Origin: Gordius sp. MW1
Taxonomy: Eukaryota; Nematomorpha; Gordioida; Gordea; Gordiidae
DNA: 64,000 nt
Direction: 5' to 3'
NCBI GenBank assembly: GCA_964036665.1
Contig: OZ038528.1
Coordinates: 2,858,501 to 2,922,500, forward strand
Each line of letters starts with the position of its first letter. Position 1 is the first letter of the stretch. The translations under genes and the position numbers were made by a program. Below are positions 47,730 to 60,195 of the stretch, one piece after another. The notes under the pieces are model-generated. The model was not told the DNA's origin, made no database searches, and saw nothing but the letters and a program-made list of their open reading frames with translations.

Positions 47730-49532
47730 TAGTGATGCGGAAAAACCGAGAAAAATCTCGGTCTCGTCTCGTCTCGAAAACCCGAGACGAGAATTCGAAA
47801 AATGGAGTCGAGATCGAGACGCGATTTTTTCGGCGAGATCTCAACTTTTTATTGATCGTTAGATTTTAGTAAATATATGTGTATTTTAATTTGCATGATT
47901 TACATTTAAGGTATTAAGTGTGAATCAATATGTATGGATGAAATATATTTGATACTAAAAAAATTCCTAAGTGTAGTAAATATTATATATTTTGCAAAAA
48001 AATTTAAAATTTGGCAATTTACCTAAATATGGTTGACCCTAAGGGTTTGTGAATAATTTTATAATATATTTATCACATCTTTGTATCCATAGCATTATTA
48101 AATATTACAACATTTTAGGCTTAGAATGAGTTCTGATGGAATAGTAAATGTTACTAAAGCATATTTGAAATTCGCAGTTACTCATCCTGCATGATGCGGT
48201 AATTATAAACTGGTGTTCAATCAGCTTGAATAATTAAACAAGTTAACTTAAGGTGGCTCGAGATTTTTGAGCACCCGCTTAACGATTACAAAAGTACAAT
48301 AGAGTATTTTTTTAATGCCACCGTAATAGATTAATTCTTAAATCATGAGTTTTTTAGATCTTTTAAAGCTTCAACTAATAGTCTTCCTCCCAAACTTTTG
48401 ACCCTTAATAAGACATTATGTGAATACATAGTTTTGTCATATGCATTACTTTTCACATTATAAGCTGGGCTGGCAGGTGCATGCAAATTTACTATAATTA
48501 ATTGTGCAATATAAAATAAATACACTCACCTATACTGTACTAGATAAATTACTATTTAATGGCAAAGTTAGTTAGATTGGAAGGTAAAAAAATATGATTA
48601 TAATTTTTTTTGTTATAAAATTTAATACGAGCACTTTAATTTAAAGTTTAAAACCTTATGTTTTTAATCCTTTAATAATCTGCTTTTATTGTTGTTTTTA
48701 TGTTTTAATATGTGCAACTAGTTATCAATTCTGTAAATAATACTATCATTAAAAGTCACTCGCACATTGTGATTTATAACGTTATAGTAGGTGCCCTATC
48801 AACTCGCAAAAAAACCATCTCGCCGAATTTAATATCCCCCAGTTAAAAAAGGTCCCCTAATTTAAAATCGTCCCCCAAGGGACCATTTTTAACTGGGGGA
48901 CATTATATTCGGCGAGATGGTTTTCGGCAAGTTGACGGGCCACCGTTAAGTAAACATGCAATAAACTTCATGGGCTAATTGATGATGGTAAAATCAATGG
49001 AAATAAACGTTTGCCTTAAATATGTTAAGGTCTACTTTGAAGCTTTAGCAAGGGTTAATAAAGGGTCTCAATTTGCTCATTTATGCAACTAAGTCAACTA
49101 TAAGCGAACTTATAATTTTTTAAGTCTATTTATAGTTGACAAACACAGTGAATTTGATACAAATGTCATAATTTGCTAGAACATTTAATTTTTTATACTT
49201 CAAATTTATTTATAGTTTTTTTTTGTCTGCACTTTCCATATAAAATGTTATCTTTATGAATTAATTCATATCATATCTTTACATTGTCAATGAGATGTCG
49301 TTCCCCGCTAAATCTTTAAAAAGTTTGTGTATTAAAGTTTTAAAAAAAAGTTTGCCATTTGGATTTTTTATCATTTATTTAATATTTTTAAAAAAACCGG
49401 AGAAATTTTAATTCCGTATGTATTTTTTTTAAAGTCAAGACGAGACGAGAATTCTCGTCGAGACGAGACCGAGATTTTTCTAGACCGAGACGAGATTTTC
49501 ATAATCGCTCCCGAGAAGAGATCGAAACACTA
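47730..49532. mobile_element. hAT-like element with CTCGTCTCG subterminal repeats, inside the LINE
   Basis: Ends TAGTGATGCGGAA and GATCGAAACACTA are inverted with a perfect 8-bp duplication, CAAACCTT. CTCGTCTCG/GAGACGAGA words fill both ends. The interior is AT-rich without coding capacity and holds a Mutator-like MITE (48790-48944). A worn relative lies at about 54240-55797. Confidence 0.9.
48790..48944. mobile_element. Mutator-like MITE, second copy
   Basis: Ends GGTGCCCTATCAACTCGC and GTTGACGGGCCACC. Flanks GTTATAGTA and GTTAAGTA fit a worn 9-bp duplication. Inner CCCCCAGTTAAAAA and TTTTTAACTGGGGG are inverted. Half the length of 42420-42730. Confidence 0.82.
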
Positions 49533-51078
49533 CAAACCTTATTCAAGCCGAAGGAAGTGATATAATGGTCGAAAGTATATTAAGAAACTTATGAATATTG
49601 CAAATAACAAAGATTCCCTTCCCGATATTGAGCCAAACATAAGTATGGTCCAACTCTTTCATGAGAATGAAGTTAGGACACAGATAAACAAAATACAAAA
49701 AGGAAAAGCTAATGGCCCAGATAGAATACTTATGAAAGCATTGCTCGGATGTCGTGAAGGAGTCACCACCATGACGAACCTTTTTAACAAGATATTGGTA
49801 GAAAAGCGAATTCCTGATCAGTGGAGAGAAAGCACGATTATACCCTTATTTAAAGGCAAGGCAGGCCCTCAGGACTGTGGCAACTAAAGAAGTATCAAGC
49901 TAACCTGCCTCTCATTGAAGCTTATGGAAAGGATCATAGCAACAAGGTTGAAAAACGAGGTGGAAATATCGGCTAACTAATTCGATTTAGCGCCGAGATG
50001 GATAAATATGGTGAAAAGAAGAGACCTACATATGGTCTTTATCGACTTGGAGAAAGCTTATGACGCGGTCCCTCGTGATTTAATATGGTGGTGCCTGAGA
50101 ACATAAAATATCCCTGACGCATAAATACGGCTTAAGAAAAATATTTATGAAGCCTCAAACTCTTGCGTTAGGACGACAGTTGGAGACTCTAAATCTTTTC
50201 GGGTTAAAATTGGACTACATCAAGGATCCGTAAGTCTCTTTTTATTTATTATAATTATAGACACGACAACGAGACATTCAAAAGCCATCCCCATGGTGTA
50301 TGTTATATGCCGATGATATAGTAATATGAGAGGAAACAAAGGAGAAAGTGTTCAAAGAAGCCGAAAAGTGGTCAAAGCGCTTAGCTGGATATGGTTTAAA
50401 GGTCAACGATCGAAAAACGATATACATGGAAATGAACGGTACAAGCACCCCATCGCTGGATTACCATCTAAAAAAAGTAGGCAAGCTTACATACCTCGGC
50501 TCGATGCTACATCAAGAGGGAGATTGTGCAATAAGAAGTCAATGCTCGGATCCAAAAGGGATGACTTAAATGGCGAAATATAAGGTGTAATGTGCGACAA
50601 GAAAATGCCAATATGGTTGAAGAGCAAAGCTTAAAAATCCATCGTAAGACCGGTGTTACTATATGGAAGTAAAACATGGGAATTAAAAACCACGGAAGGA
50701 AAGCTATTATAAGCCACAGAGATGAGAATGATACGTCGAAGCTTGGGGTATACTAAGCTCGACCATATGACGAATGACTTTGACAAAAATGGGTATTCAA
50801 CCAATGGCGGACATCATTAACGAAAATCAGCTAAGGTGGTATGAGCATATACTAAGAAGGGACACGAATGACGTAAATCGAAAAGTACTGGATATGGAGG
50901 TACCTGGGAATAGAGGGAGAGGATGACCCCGTGTCACGTGGAAAGGGCAAGTCAATAAAGTAATGAAATAGAGACATTAGTCATGACATGGCACTCACCC
51001 GATCTGAATGGTAGAGAACTTATTAAAACAAACCCCACGACTGTGGGACAAAATAACTGATAAAGAAGACGAATAAAT

Positions 51079-51617
51079 ATATGGAAAAACATTTTTCAGC
51101 CTATTTAGTGCACCTTAGTTTTAAACGTATTTGAGTATTAAAATAATAACTTCATATTTGCGGAACAAACTTAATTCAAATCGATTAAAAATTTTTTTCA
51201 CCAATTAGAAATTAGTTTAAATAAAATTTTATCTTTATGATTTATTAAAAACATGTTTACTCTTATCATGTTTTATGTTGAGATTTAGTTGATCATAGAG
51301 TAAAACACAGGTTTTCATATGCATAAAAGCAATGTTAAGTATTATCGCGCTAACATATATGCACATTAACATTGATATTAAAATTAAAGGGGGCAATGGA
51401 GAACTTTGCTTTTGAGAGGGGCTAAAGACTTTATATCTACTAAATTTAGAAAAATTTATTTAAAGCAATTAGCATTTGCTTAGGAGCAGACTAAAAATCT
51501 GAAAAATATGATCTAAAAAACAAAACAGGATTAAATTTTTAACCTAATTTTTAACAAAATGCATTCTAATAACATATACATAAGAGTCCATTCATTAGAT
51601 TTTACATACAATAACTG
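51079..51617. other. AT-rich spacer and AAMP 3' flank
   Basis: AT-rich DNA between the LINE's 3' end and the AAMP stop codon. No gene or repeat recognised. Confidence 0.4.
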
Positions 51618-53103
51618 TTAAATAATATCTTTAGTACATATTAGTTTAGCAGTTGTATCTTCTGATGCTGTTGCAAGGTATGACTCATCTTTAGAAAGGA
51701 CAAAGTCTAAAATGGCATCAGTATGAATTTGACAAGATTTAATCAAAGACCCTTCTGCAGTGTTCCAAATTTTGAGTGAACCATCTAGGTGTGCAGATAT
51801 TAATAAGTTTGGATTTTTCATTGACCAAATGGCTTTTACAATTCCACACTATGCAATGTATAAAAATTCTAAATCAAATTTAAAATTAGGCTTACGTGAG
51901 AAGAACAAGTATGCCTTATTTTTCTTTTAACAAAATCCCAAATGTATATATTACCATTCAAACTAGCTGCAAAAAAGATGTCAGCATGAAATGGGTTAAA
52001 TGACAAAGATTCAATGGACGTATCCCAATTTTCATTTGTGTGTTTGTCCAAATAATTTTGAAAAATGTTTTCGGCAAAATTAAAATCAGCCAAATATTTT
52101 CCATCCTTTATATCAAATAATTTTATTTCTCCATCAACTGAGCTGGAAATCAGAAGATGTTTTTTGCCAAGGTCATTGGCTTTAACATTTTGATATACAT
52201 CAAGACAAGTAATCTCTGTTTGGTGAAAAGGTTTGCTGCTAGGAACATCATTCACACCTTTGGCAAATAATAAATTTGAAATAGATGCAATGCACATTTC
52301 TGCCTTCATATCCCATATTTTAATATCTCCATTACCATAACCAACAGCTAATAAATTTATGTCAAGAACTTTGCCAATGGAAGCTTTTTGATTTTGACCA
52401 TGTGATAATATTTTACATTGATTATTTTTTGATTTATCAAATTTTACAATATATACATCACCCTCCTCAGTTCCTGCAATAACAACTTTATTAAAATTTG
52501 GATGCCAATCAGCCCAAGATAAGTCAGATGTTTCCTGGCTTGAGTAAGGGTCTTTTAAAATTGTTTCATTGCTATTATTTGATTTATTTTTTGTATTGTT
52601 AATTTGATTTAAAATATCTTTCAATTCAAAAATTTGAATTTTACCAGACATATCACCAGTGGCAAAAAAACTTTCTTCAAAATTAAATTTTGCAAATATT
52701 ATAGAATCCTTATGGCCTGGGATCAAGGCCAATATTGTTGACGTAACATTTTTGATGTCTGAAGATACAAATATCGGCCATATATATGCAATATCATCTT
52801 CACCGCCTAGTATTTAAAATTAATTGTAAATTAAGTGTTAGTACCTGTTATTAAAAGGTTGTGTTTTAATGAAATGTCTATGTTAAAAATGGGTTTTGTA
52901 TGCCTTTTAAGAATAGCCCCTTGAATATTATTGCCTACTGTAATGTCATCAAAGTCTTCTGTGATATCTACATCTTCAACATTATCTTGCAAATTTTGTA
53001 TATCTACATCATCCATATCCTTGTCATTTAGTTCAATCACCTCATTACAGTCATTAATATCAATTTGAAAATCGTCTTCGCTATCACTATTTTGAGAATT
53101 CAT
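51618..53103 (-). CDS. AAMP: AAMP, WD40-repeat protein (angio-associated migratory cell protein)
   Basis: Three exons (53103-52845, 52806-51896, 51848-51618) join in phase to 466 residues; human AAMP is 434. Introns are 38 and 47 bp. The N-terminal 60 residues are strongly acidic (DDVDI, EDVDITEDFDD), as in AAMP. WD40 repeats follow: ITGGEDDIAYIW, GHKDSIIFAKF, FFATGDMSGKIQIFE, DLSWADWHP, VIAGTEEGDVYIVKF, VGYGNGDIKIWDM, HADIFFAASLNGNIYIWDF, LLISAHLDGSLKIWNT and FVLSKDESYLATASEDTTAK. GGEDD, GDMSG and the terminal LSKD..L.T.S.D are distinctive for AAMP/Sqt1-type proteins. The yeast relative Sqt1 is a chaperone of a ribosomal protein (uL16); animal AAMP is cytosolic and linked to cell migration and RhoA signalling. 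Its start overlaps the end of PET117. Confidence 0.95.
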
Positions 53104-53338
53104 CAAACTTTAATATATTGAATAACATCCAATGGTCGCTTACTTTATAAATTTTATCTAATTTCTGTCTTTCAATATCTTTACGAACTCCAGCTCTTAA
53201 CTTCTACATTTTATTAAGGACTATGATAATCTATAATACCTCCAAATCGTATTTTTGTTTTAAATGCACGTATGTAATGGCAGATATAGTAAAAAAGGTT
53301 GTACCAATAAGTATTAATTTTGATTTTGAAATAATCAT
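53087..53338 (-). CDS. PET117: PET117-like cytochrome c oxidase assembly protein
   Basis: Two exons (53338-53240 and 53203-53087) around a 36-bp intron give 71 residues (human PET117 is 81). MIISKSKLILIGTTFF begins a single hydrophobic segment, followed by VHLKQKYDLE and, after the intron, KLRAGVRKDIERQ. The order SK-hydrophobic-VH.KQ..D...LR.GV..DIERQ is the PET117 signature. PET117 is a small mitochondrial protein that helps assemble complex IV, with heme A synthase as its partner. The start is the Met before ISKSK; the same frame is open upstream, but that extension has no PET117 character. The last 19 residues do not resemble PET117, so an alternative is splicing at the GTAAGC at 53043-53038. 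Confidence 0.8.
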
Positions 53339-53499
53339 ATGGAAACGCCATGAAAATACACAGGTAAATTGACTGGAATGATCATAGACTAATAAAACAA
53401 TAGACTGCCGAACAGCTAATAACACAGGTCTGCAAAAAAAGTTACCCAGGAAACGGTCAACATATTTTGATAGAGCTATTTGTGGTGAACACAAATATG

Positions 53500-54235
53500 T
53501 TTTTCGTTTTTTTCCTATACGTCAAGTTTTTGAAATATTGATTCAAAGCTGCGAAAATTACCGTTTTTGGCCCTATTTGACGCATTATAGGGCGAAATTG
53601 AATAGCTTAAAAATATTTTTTAAACCTCTATGTGGTAGAACCAACTTAGGGTAAAATCTCATATATATCAAAAATCCAAGTCCCTATGCAAAATCGCTGC
53701 ACTCTTTGAGCCTTCCTTCCCCTCTATCTAATTGGGTTATATGCCTATATAACACTATACCCTTAGTGCGTGTGAGTGATTGATGATGTGTGGTGTGTGT
53801 AAGAGTAGTACAATTAATTTCTAAAAATCTTATGTTTAATTCTGCTATTATTCTATCAATGATAGGATAATATAAATCAATTTTGAAATAAACTAATGAA
53901 TTGGTAAATTTAAAAGAGTAAAAAGTGTCATATTTTTTGATTTTATACGTTTAGAAGGTGATAATAAAATATCAAAATTTAAAGCTAAATTTCGTCTTAA
54001 GAATGGAATTATGTTCAACAATTTTAGAAAATTTGAGTTCTTTTATTTCTTCTTATACAGCATCTTTATTTGTAATATTATAATTAAAAGTTTTATTCAA
54101 AAACAAATAATTATAATTATCTTTTTGTTTCTTAATTAAAAAAATATTAAAAAATATTGCCTAGGGGCCGAGGGGCCTAAGATTTTTAACTTGGGGGGGG
54201 GGGAAGGGCTTGGGGCCCGGTTTTCGCTCTTGGTT
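53500..54235. other. Upstream region of PET117/AAMP, no gene
   Basis: AT-rich DNA 5' of PET117 on the minus strand. It should contain the promoter of the gene pair. Nothing specific is recognised; a G-run at 54195 is low complexity. Confidence 0.35.
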
Positions 54236-54239
54236 TATG

Positions 54240-55797
54240 ATTTTATCAATTAAAATATATCAAAGTTGATTGTGTATTTTAATTTTTTGTGATTCACATT
54301 TCGAATGCTAAAAGAAAAATACCCTATTTGGAATGCATTTAATATTAAATTAGACACTCAATTGGATTAAATTATACTTTTAATTTTAGCTAATCCGATA
54401 AAATATGAGTGGCACCGCATGTAAATAATTTGCTTACAGATTAATTTTAATCTATCTATATATTTAGCATTTAACTAATATAAAGCTCAGGCTTAAAATG
54501 TTTAAGTATAATATTAAATATGTCTAAAGTCTCTTCAAATTTCGCAACGCATTCTGTATGATCTGATGATTTTTAAATTATTAATTAATTAAAATAATTA
54601 TATAAAATTTACTCGGCTTAAGATTCCTTAAGCACAGCGACTTCTGTGCATGCCTAACGATCGTTCAAAAGCATCTTTTATTATTTGAAAGACCCTTATA
54701 TATTAGATCATGAGTATGACAGGCAACTGAACTCATGATAGACATCTAAAAATCTCAAACCATTAATCGCATTGTACAGGTGTTTTGGCATATATATTAA
54801 TTTTGGCTTTATAAAGGTAGGGATGGCAAGCAGGTGCATTTTAATCTGCTGACGATTTTTCAATACTAATATTTAAACATATGTTGTCATTCTTGGGGCG
54901 AAATTAAAACAATTGAATAAGGTACTTTTATGAAACATAATATGGGGTCACTATAATAAAATAGCTTAATTTTTAATGTAAAAGTAATTGTTATAAAATT
55001 ATATTTGTTCAATTTATATAGAACCGAAAATAATTTGTTCCTATCCCAGTTGCAATGCTATTTTAATTGGTGATGATATGTAACGTTGTAACGTACACTA
55101 ATTACTTATGTTATGAATCATGGGCCTAACCAGGTTTTGGATTAGGGGGGGGGCAAAACGTTTAAAAGTTCAATTAGAGGGGGGGGGCAAACTTAAATTT
55201 TAATTTTTTTTAAGTTTTTGCATTGAAATTTTTTTTCCGTAAATTAGGGAGGGGCAGCCGCCCCCCTGCCCCCCCCCCTGGCTACGCCCATGTTATGAAT
55301 ATATTAAGGAGTATCCACTCCTACCTTTGTGATTTCATTGTCTATATTTATCTAAAGGCGTTTATTTTTGTCGATGCAAAAGGTCACGGCTAGCCCAAAT
55401 ATTAATGCGTCCGTATATATATAACAGACAAGAAAAAAATTCCTCATTTTATAGAAACTGCTATTTTTATTAATCTGTAAATGTCTTTTATAGTTGAGTG
55501 AAGTAATGCACGAGCGATAGTATTGACGCCATCCACATTAAGATTATAATAGTCTTTTGAATAAAAAAATGGTGTGTCATTTTAATTTTTTAAATTTTTT
55601 ATTTACATAATGATTCGAATAAATCAGATGAAAAAATTTATTGGTTAAAAATTTTAAGTCAAGGTTTTTCGAGATTATTCGTCTACACGTAACAAGACCG
55701 AGGTTATTCTAGGCTAAGACGAGAAGAGATCGAGATTCTTAAAATCGCACCAGAGACAGACAAGAATTTGCTTCCGAGACCGAGATGAGAACGAAAC
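54240..55797. mobile_element. Worn relative of the CTCGTCTCG hAT-like element
   Basis: The right end reads CCGAGACCGAGATGAGAACG then AAACACTGA, like the right end of 47730-49532. Internal stretches also match, for example GTGTATTTTAATTT...GATTCACATTT near 54275 and a TTCTGTATGATCTGATG region near 54550. The left end is not clear. It contains a MITE at 55119-55292. Confidence 0.55.
55119..55292. mobile_element. hAT-type MITE (CATGGGC family) with perfect TSD
   Basis: Ends CATGGGCCTAACCAGG and CCTGGCTACGCCCATG are inverted. Flanks are a perfect TTATGAAT duplication, which fixes the true ends of this MITE family at CATGGGC. Interior like 25450-25629. Confidence 0.92.
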
Positions 55798-55799
55798 AC

Positions 55800-58410
55800 T
55801 GAAAATTTCCATAACATTTAATATATTCTAGAGCTTCGTCTAAAGCAAACTAATAAACAACACGAGGCCCGGAGGCGGTAGCGAAATCTGAGCAATTGAG
55901 ATATAATTTTAATATATATTATAAGTTACAGAAAAATAACATGATATTAATCGAACCCTAGCCCAAATTCTTATCCTAACGTAAAACCCTGAAATTATAT
56001 TCAAAGGTTGGCCATTGCATATGTGGCAGTGTAGATATAATTAAATATATCGATCACTGATTTCTATATAAATCACATATTTAAATAACGTAACATATTA
56101 ATATGCAAACGATTTTAATAATTTTCTGCCATTTTAAGCTGAATGTACGGGTAAGTGTGTTTTTTTATAAATCCCACAAATAACAAGCCCTACCTGAACC
56201 CGTCTAAACCAAAATATAAGATATCTGCACAGTAAAATTTACAATTTTTCCATGTTAATGAGGGGTGGGTACTCTAAATTTTTCGTAAACTAGTATAAAA
56301 TTACATTTTTAATAAATCGGCCCAGGCTCAGGCTCGGCCCTGAGTAAAAAAATTTCGGGCTCTGGTCGGGCCAATGAAAACGAATTTTGCAAGGCTCGAT
56401 CTCTTTCTCCTAAAATATCTAAATTATATAAGTATCCTATATGTTTTAACCTTCATTAAATTAATAATAAAAATTATTTTATATTTCCCACAAATTCACC
56501 TATTATATAAGAATTTTTCATTTTTAAATTAGTTACAAGCTCTTTTGAATTTTTTTTTGGTGCTTACGTAAAATTATTTAACTTACAAATTTAAAAAAAT
56601 TATATTATATTAACAACATTTAAGGGGGGAAAATTTTAAATTATTATTATTAACTCTAGCAACAATTTAAAAGGATTGGGGCTTTAAATTTTCCATTAGA
56701 GTTATACCATGATGAGGATGATAAGGGTGTTAATTGATATGATTATACGTAGATTAGATATCAGAATAGAAAAGATGTTTGCTATGTCTGGTTATTTTAA
56801 TTATCAATAATTTATTGAACATAAAATTAATAATATTAGTAAGTGCCTTAGGGATGCATACCCTCATCTAGCACAGGAAATATCAGTATTTAAAAAGCAA
56901 ATTCTTGTAAAATTTAACAACTTTTTACGACATCTTTTTTTATTTGCACAGTCTGCTGCCTGCTAAGTCTATATCGAGACTCTTTATCGAATGAATTAAA
57001 TGAACTTTACAAGTAATAAAACATGTGTTATTTATTAAATAAACAGTTGCTCCTTATCAGAACTGACCATTACTCTACCTACACCTACAGAGGTTTATTT
57101 TTACATTAGAATGACCATTAAACTCTCATAGCCTCAAGCGAATACTTTTAAAGGTGATGTTAATCTAAGTCTAGAGTTACCATTAGAACTCCGCTTTCTG
57201 GAAGACAAGTTTTCTTGAGTTATAGGATATTAGAAAATGTGAACAGAAATAAATACTTGTAAACTAAAAGTTTGATTAAACTCAAACTAACAGATCGAAA
57301 TCAATGAAAAATTTATCACTTTAAATATATAATGTAGTTAAATAATTTTTCAATTTTTAGGCACTGAAGTTGAGGGGATCATCTTTTTTTAAAAGTTTTT
57401 TCTTAAAAATCGATTTTATATAAAAAGCCTGCAAATTATTACAAAAAATTGTCTAAGACACTATCACATTTTAATAACTGTGAAATAATGTAATACCCCA
57501 ATATAATGAATCACAAGGTCTGGGGGCCTATAAGTTTGAAACTCAAAGATTAAGCTATTGCAAAACTTGATAAAACTAACATAGTGAAAATTTATCCTCC
57601 TTCGGCTACCATAGCAGAGGTAAAAGTTGACAGTATAGTGTCTAATGTCTACTGGGCATTATTGACCCCTCAATCTTTACTCTCTCTATGTAATTTTTAA
57701 ATATGTCGTCTTTATGGTGTCCTTTGTTTATGCCCCTCCCCTCCATATAAAATAAAGCAACACGTGTTAGTGAAATAAGATCATTAAAATTTTCCTATTT
57801 TTGTTACCGTCATCTTTGAATATAAATCGTCTATTTTTAATCAAATTTTTTTATTGATAACGTGGAAAAAAATTAACTGATTGTCGATATTAAAAACTTT
57901 GATTTATTATGGCTCATGACAATTGCATACCATGTGTTCTTCCGGAGATACTATAATCTGTCGGGGAAAACATATAAAAGATTTCATTATCTAGCAATTC
58001 TTGCTACGTTCAGGTAATTTATTAATTCAATTAAATATGTTTTTATATAAATATATATATTTACTGAAAAAATATAATTATAACCGAGGAAAGTTTATCT
58101 TATTAAATAATTTTAAATATTTTAATGGTGATTCGCATGTTTATCAAATTCTATCGTTGAAATATATTTTATATTTCAAATTGCGATAAAAATATTATGA
58201 TTATAACGCTTTTCTTATTTTTAACAATTAAAATATTTTTATAAAATATAAATTCGAGGTTAGTTAGTCTATGACACCTATAATTATTATTATTATTAGA
58301 GCCTATTTAAACTAAAATCAGGTGCAACACTATCATTATCTGTTTAAGGTCCTCTCAGACAGTACACCTGTGAAATTCTATATTATCTTTGAAGAGGGCA
58401 TTTTTTGAAT
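55800..58410. other. Intergenic, AT-rich
   Basis: No gene is supported. A single patch at 56318-56400 (CGGCCCAGGCTCAGGCTCGG, TCGGGCTCTGGTCGGGCC) resembles one worn end of a GGCCCG-type hAT element. The 62-codon frame near 58001 has no recognisable features. Confidence 0.4.
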
Positions 58411-58415
58411 GATAT

Positions 58416-58586
58416 ATGGGCGTAACCTGAAATTAATTAAGGGGGGGGGGGGGGTAAACCAGTTTGGTAATTAATTAGGGAGGGTCAAAATTGTAAAAAT
58501 AAAACACTATTTTTGATAAAGATATATTATGTTTTGGGAAGGGGATATGTAATTCCCCCCTGTCTCTACCTGACTAGGCCCATCAG
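58416..58586. mobile_element. hAT-type MITE (GATGGGCGTA family), worn
   Basis: Ends ATGGGCGTAACCTG and CTGACTAGGCCCATCAG are inverted and surround G and C runs. No clean target duplication. Confidence 0.65.
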
Positions 58587-58852
58587 GGAAGTTAATTGTC
58601 CTGACCTGACTTTAGCAAAAATAAAATGATTTATTAAAGTATTTATACCAAAAAATTTACAATCATTCTCAAACAATCCTAAACTAATTTTGACATCAAT
58701 TTTTATAAATTTGTCTATAAAGTTTTCAAAGTCCGAAACAAATCTGCATCATAATTTATATTTTTATTTTTTACGAAATGTTTTAGGACTATATTTTAAA
58801 TTTAAAATATTGTTTATGATGTTCCCCTTTTAATCTTTAGATATATTTCAAA

Positions 58853-59000
58853 TGAGTGTTGTAAAAACGGATGGGTTTTGTTTGGTCAACCTTTGGTTTC
58901 AGTCGACTAAACATAAACAGACCAATGATTTTTTGGTCTATTTCTCTTAGTCGACTACTCGACTTAGTCAAAATTTGAAAAACAGATCATAGTCGACCGT
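58853..59000. mobile_element. Truncated MITE with GAGTGTTGTAAAAACGG end
   Basis: The left end and interior match 5064-5220 and 47108-47311 (GTTGTAAAAACGGATGGGTT, ACTAAACATAAAC). The right terminal repeat is missing. Confidence 0.7.
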
Positions 59001-60190
59001 TAGTGGAATTAATTATGATTAAGACAATAAAATCCTGATAATAATTAGTCTTTTTTACATATTAAATAATTCAAATTTGCCGATTCATATTTCAAGGCCC
59101 AACGAAAACTGTAAGAAATAAAAAATGAATTTAAAATAATGATTTATTCTTAAAATATAAATTTACAAAAATCAAGGTCTTTCTTTCTTTTTATAAGAAG
59201 CGCCAGCCAGTGTCAAGTTTATTTCAATAGAAAAAGACAATGCTTTCATTTATCACCGTTAATCTTGATTTTTAACAATAAAAGATAAGCCATAGACGTT
59301 TTAATTAAGTCAAACAAAAAAACAAATCTAGCATTGCAGTATTTTGGAAAATTAATTTTTTTTTAAAAAAAATATATGATTCATTTAGGTTGATTAAAAT
59401 TTTGAAGCCTAATTGATAAAGGTTTAAGTTAGTCATATAAATTGTCGGTATTTTTCTTTGAGAGATCTAACACAAAACTCATCCACACAAAATATAATCT
59501 CGTCTGAGTCTAGATTGTCACGCTAACTAAACCTTAATAGTTAAATGTGACTTGTAAAAAAACTTGTATTATTGGAAAAAAACTTTTTATTATATTTTTA
59601 AAATATTTTTCATCGTTTTAAAAGTTTAGCCTTTGCAGAAACGAGTTTATATTTATAGGGTAAGATGTTGAACTTTAGTTGGTAAAAGTTACTGAGAGAT
59701 AGAAAAATAAATATTTCACATTTTTATCATGATATTGTGTTAATTAATTGAGCACCTAGGTGAGATTTAATATGTTAGCATGGGTAAATGTGAACAGTAA
59801 ACCCATAAAACTGTAAATGTAAACTCCAATCTAAACCAAGTATGAGTTTAGAGTTTGAACCCATTTCAAAAAAAATTCATTTAAAATATTTTTCATTATG
59901 ACCGAGTTTTCGTAAAGTTTTATGATTTTTAAAGAATATATTTAATCATTTAAGTAAATTGGCATTGGCAATAATTTTAGAAGGTTTTTCTTTATAAATA
60001 ATAAATTCTCTCGAGGTAAGATAAATATAGCTATATATAAAAACTAAGTCATTAAATTCATAAAATCGATTTATTATATATTTTACTCTACAATGCTCTA
60101 CATTTTTAACAATATTAAAACTTTTTTTTAAATGGTTGTATAATAGTTTTAAAACAGTTTATTATGTTTGTTGATATAAACCAGAACCAA
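59001..60190. other. AT-rich upstream region of the orphan gene
   Basis: No supported gene, RNA or repeat. It probably includes the promoter of the gene starting at 60196. Confidence 0.35.
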
Positions 60191-60195
60191 AGGCA

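Larger units (their letters stand above)
46460..51078 (+). mobile_element. Decayed LINE with APE endonuclease and reverse transcriptase
   Basis: Endonuclease region at 46540-46930: FFDLLEKEIQRIG, IIGADYNTHV, GVYGHGLKNKEGE and QIDYLLI. Reverse transcriptase at 49590-50950: [70 protein letters not shown] and YLGSMLHQEG. The C-terminal EMRMIRRSLGYTKLD block is seen in RTE/CR1-like LINEs. There are numerous in-frame stops and frameshifts, so it is dead. Two DNA elements (47108-47311 and 47730-49532) are inserted. The 3' end AAAGAAGACGAATAAAT is approximate. The clade needs a phylogeny. Confidence 0.82.

Noticed and set aside
58001-58189. 62-codon open frame
   Set aside because: Tyr/Lys/Ile-rich AT noise with no splice or domain support.
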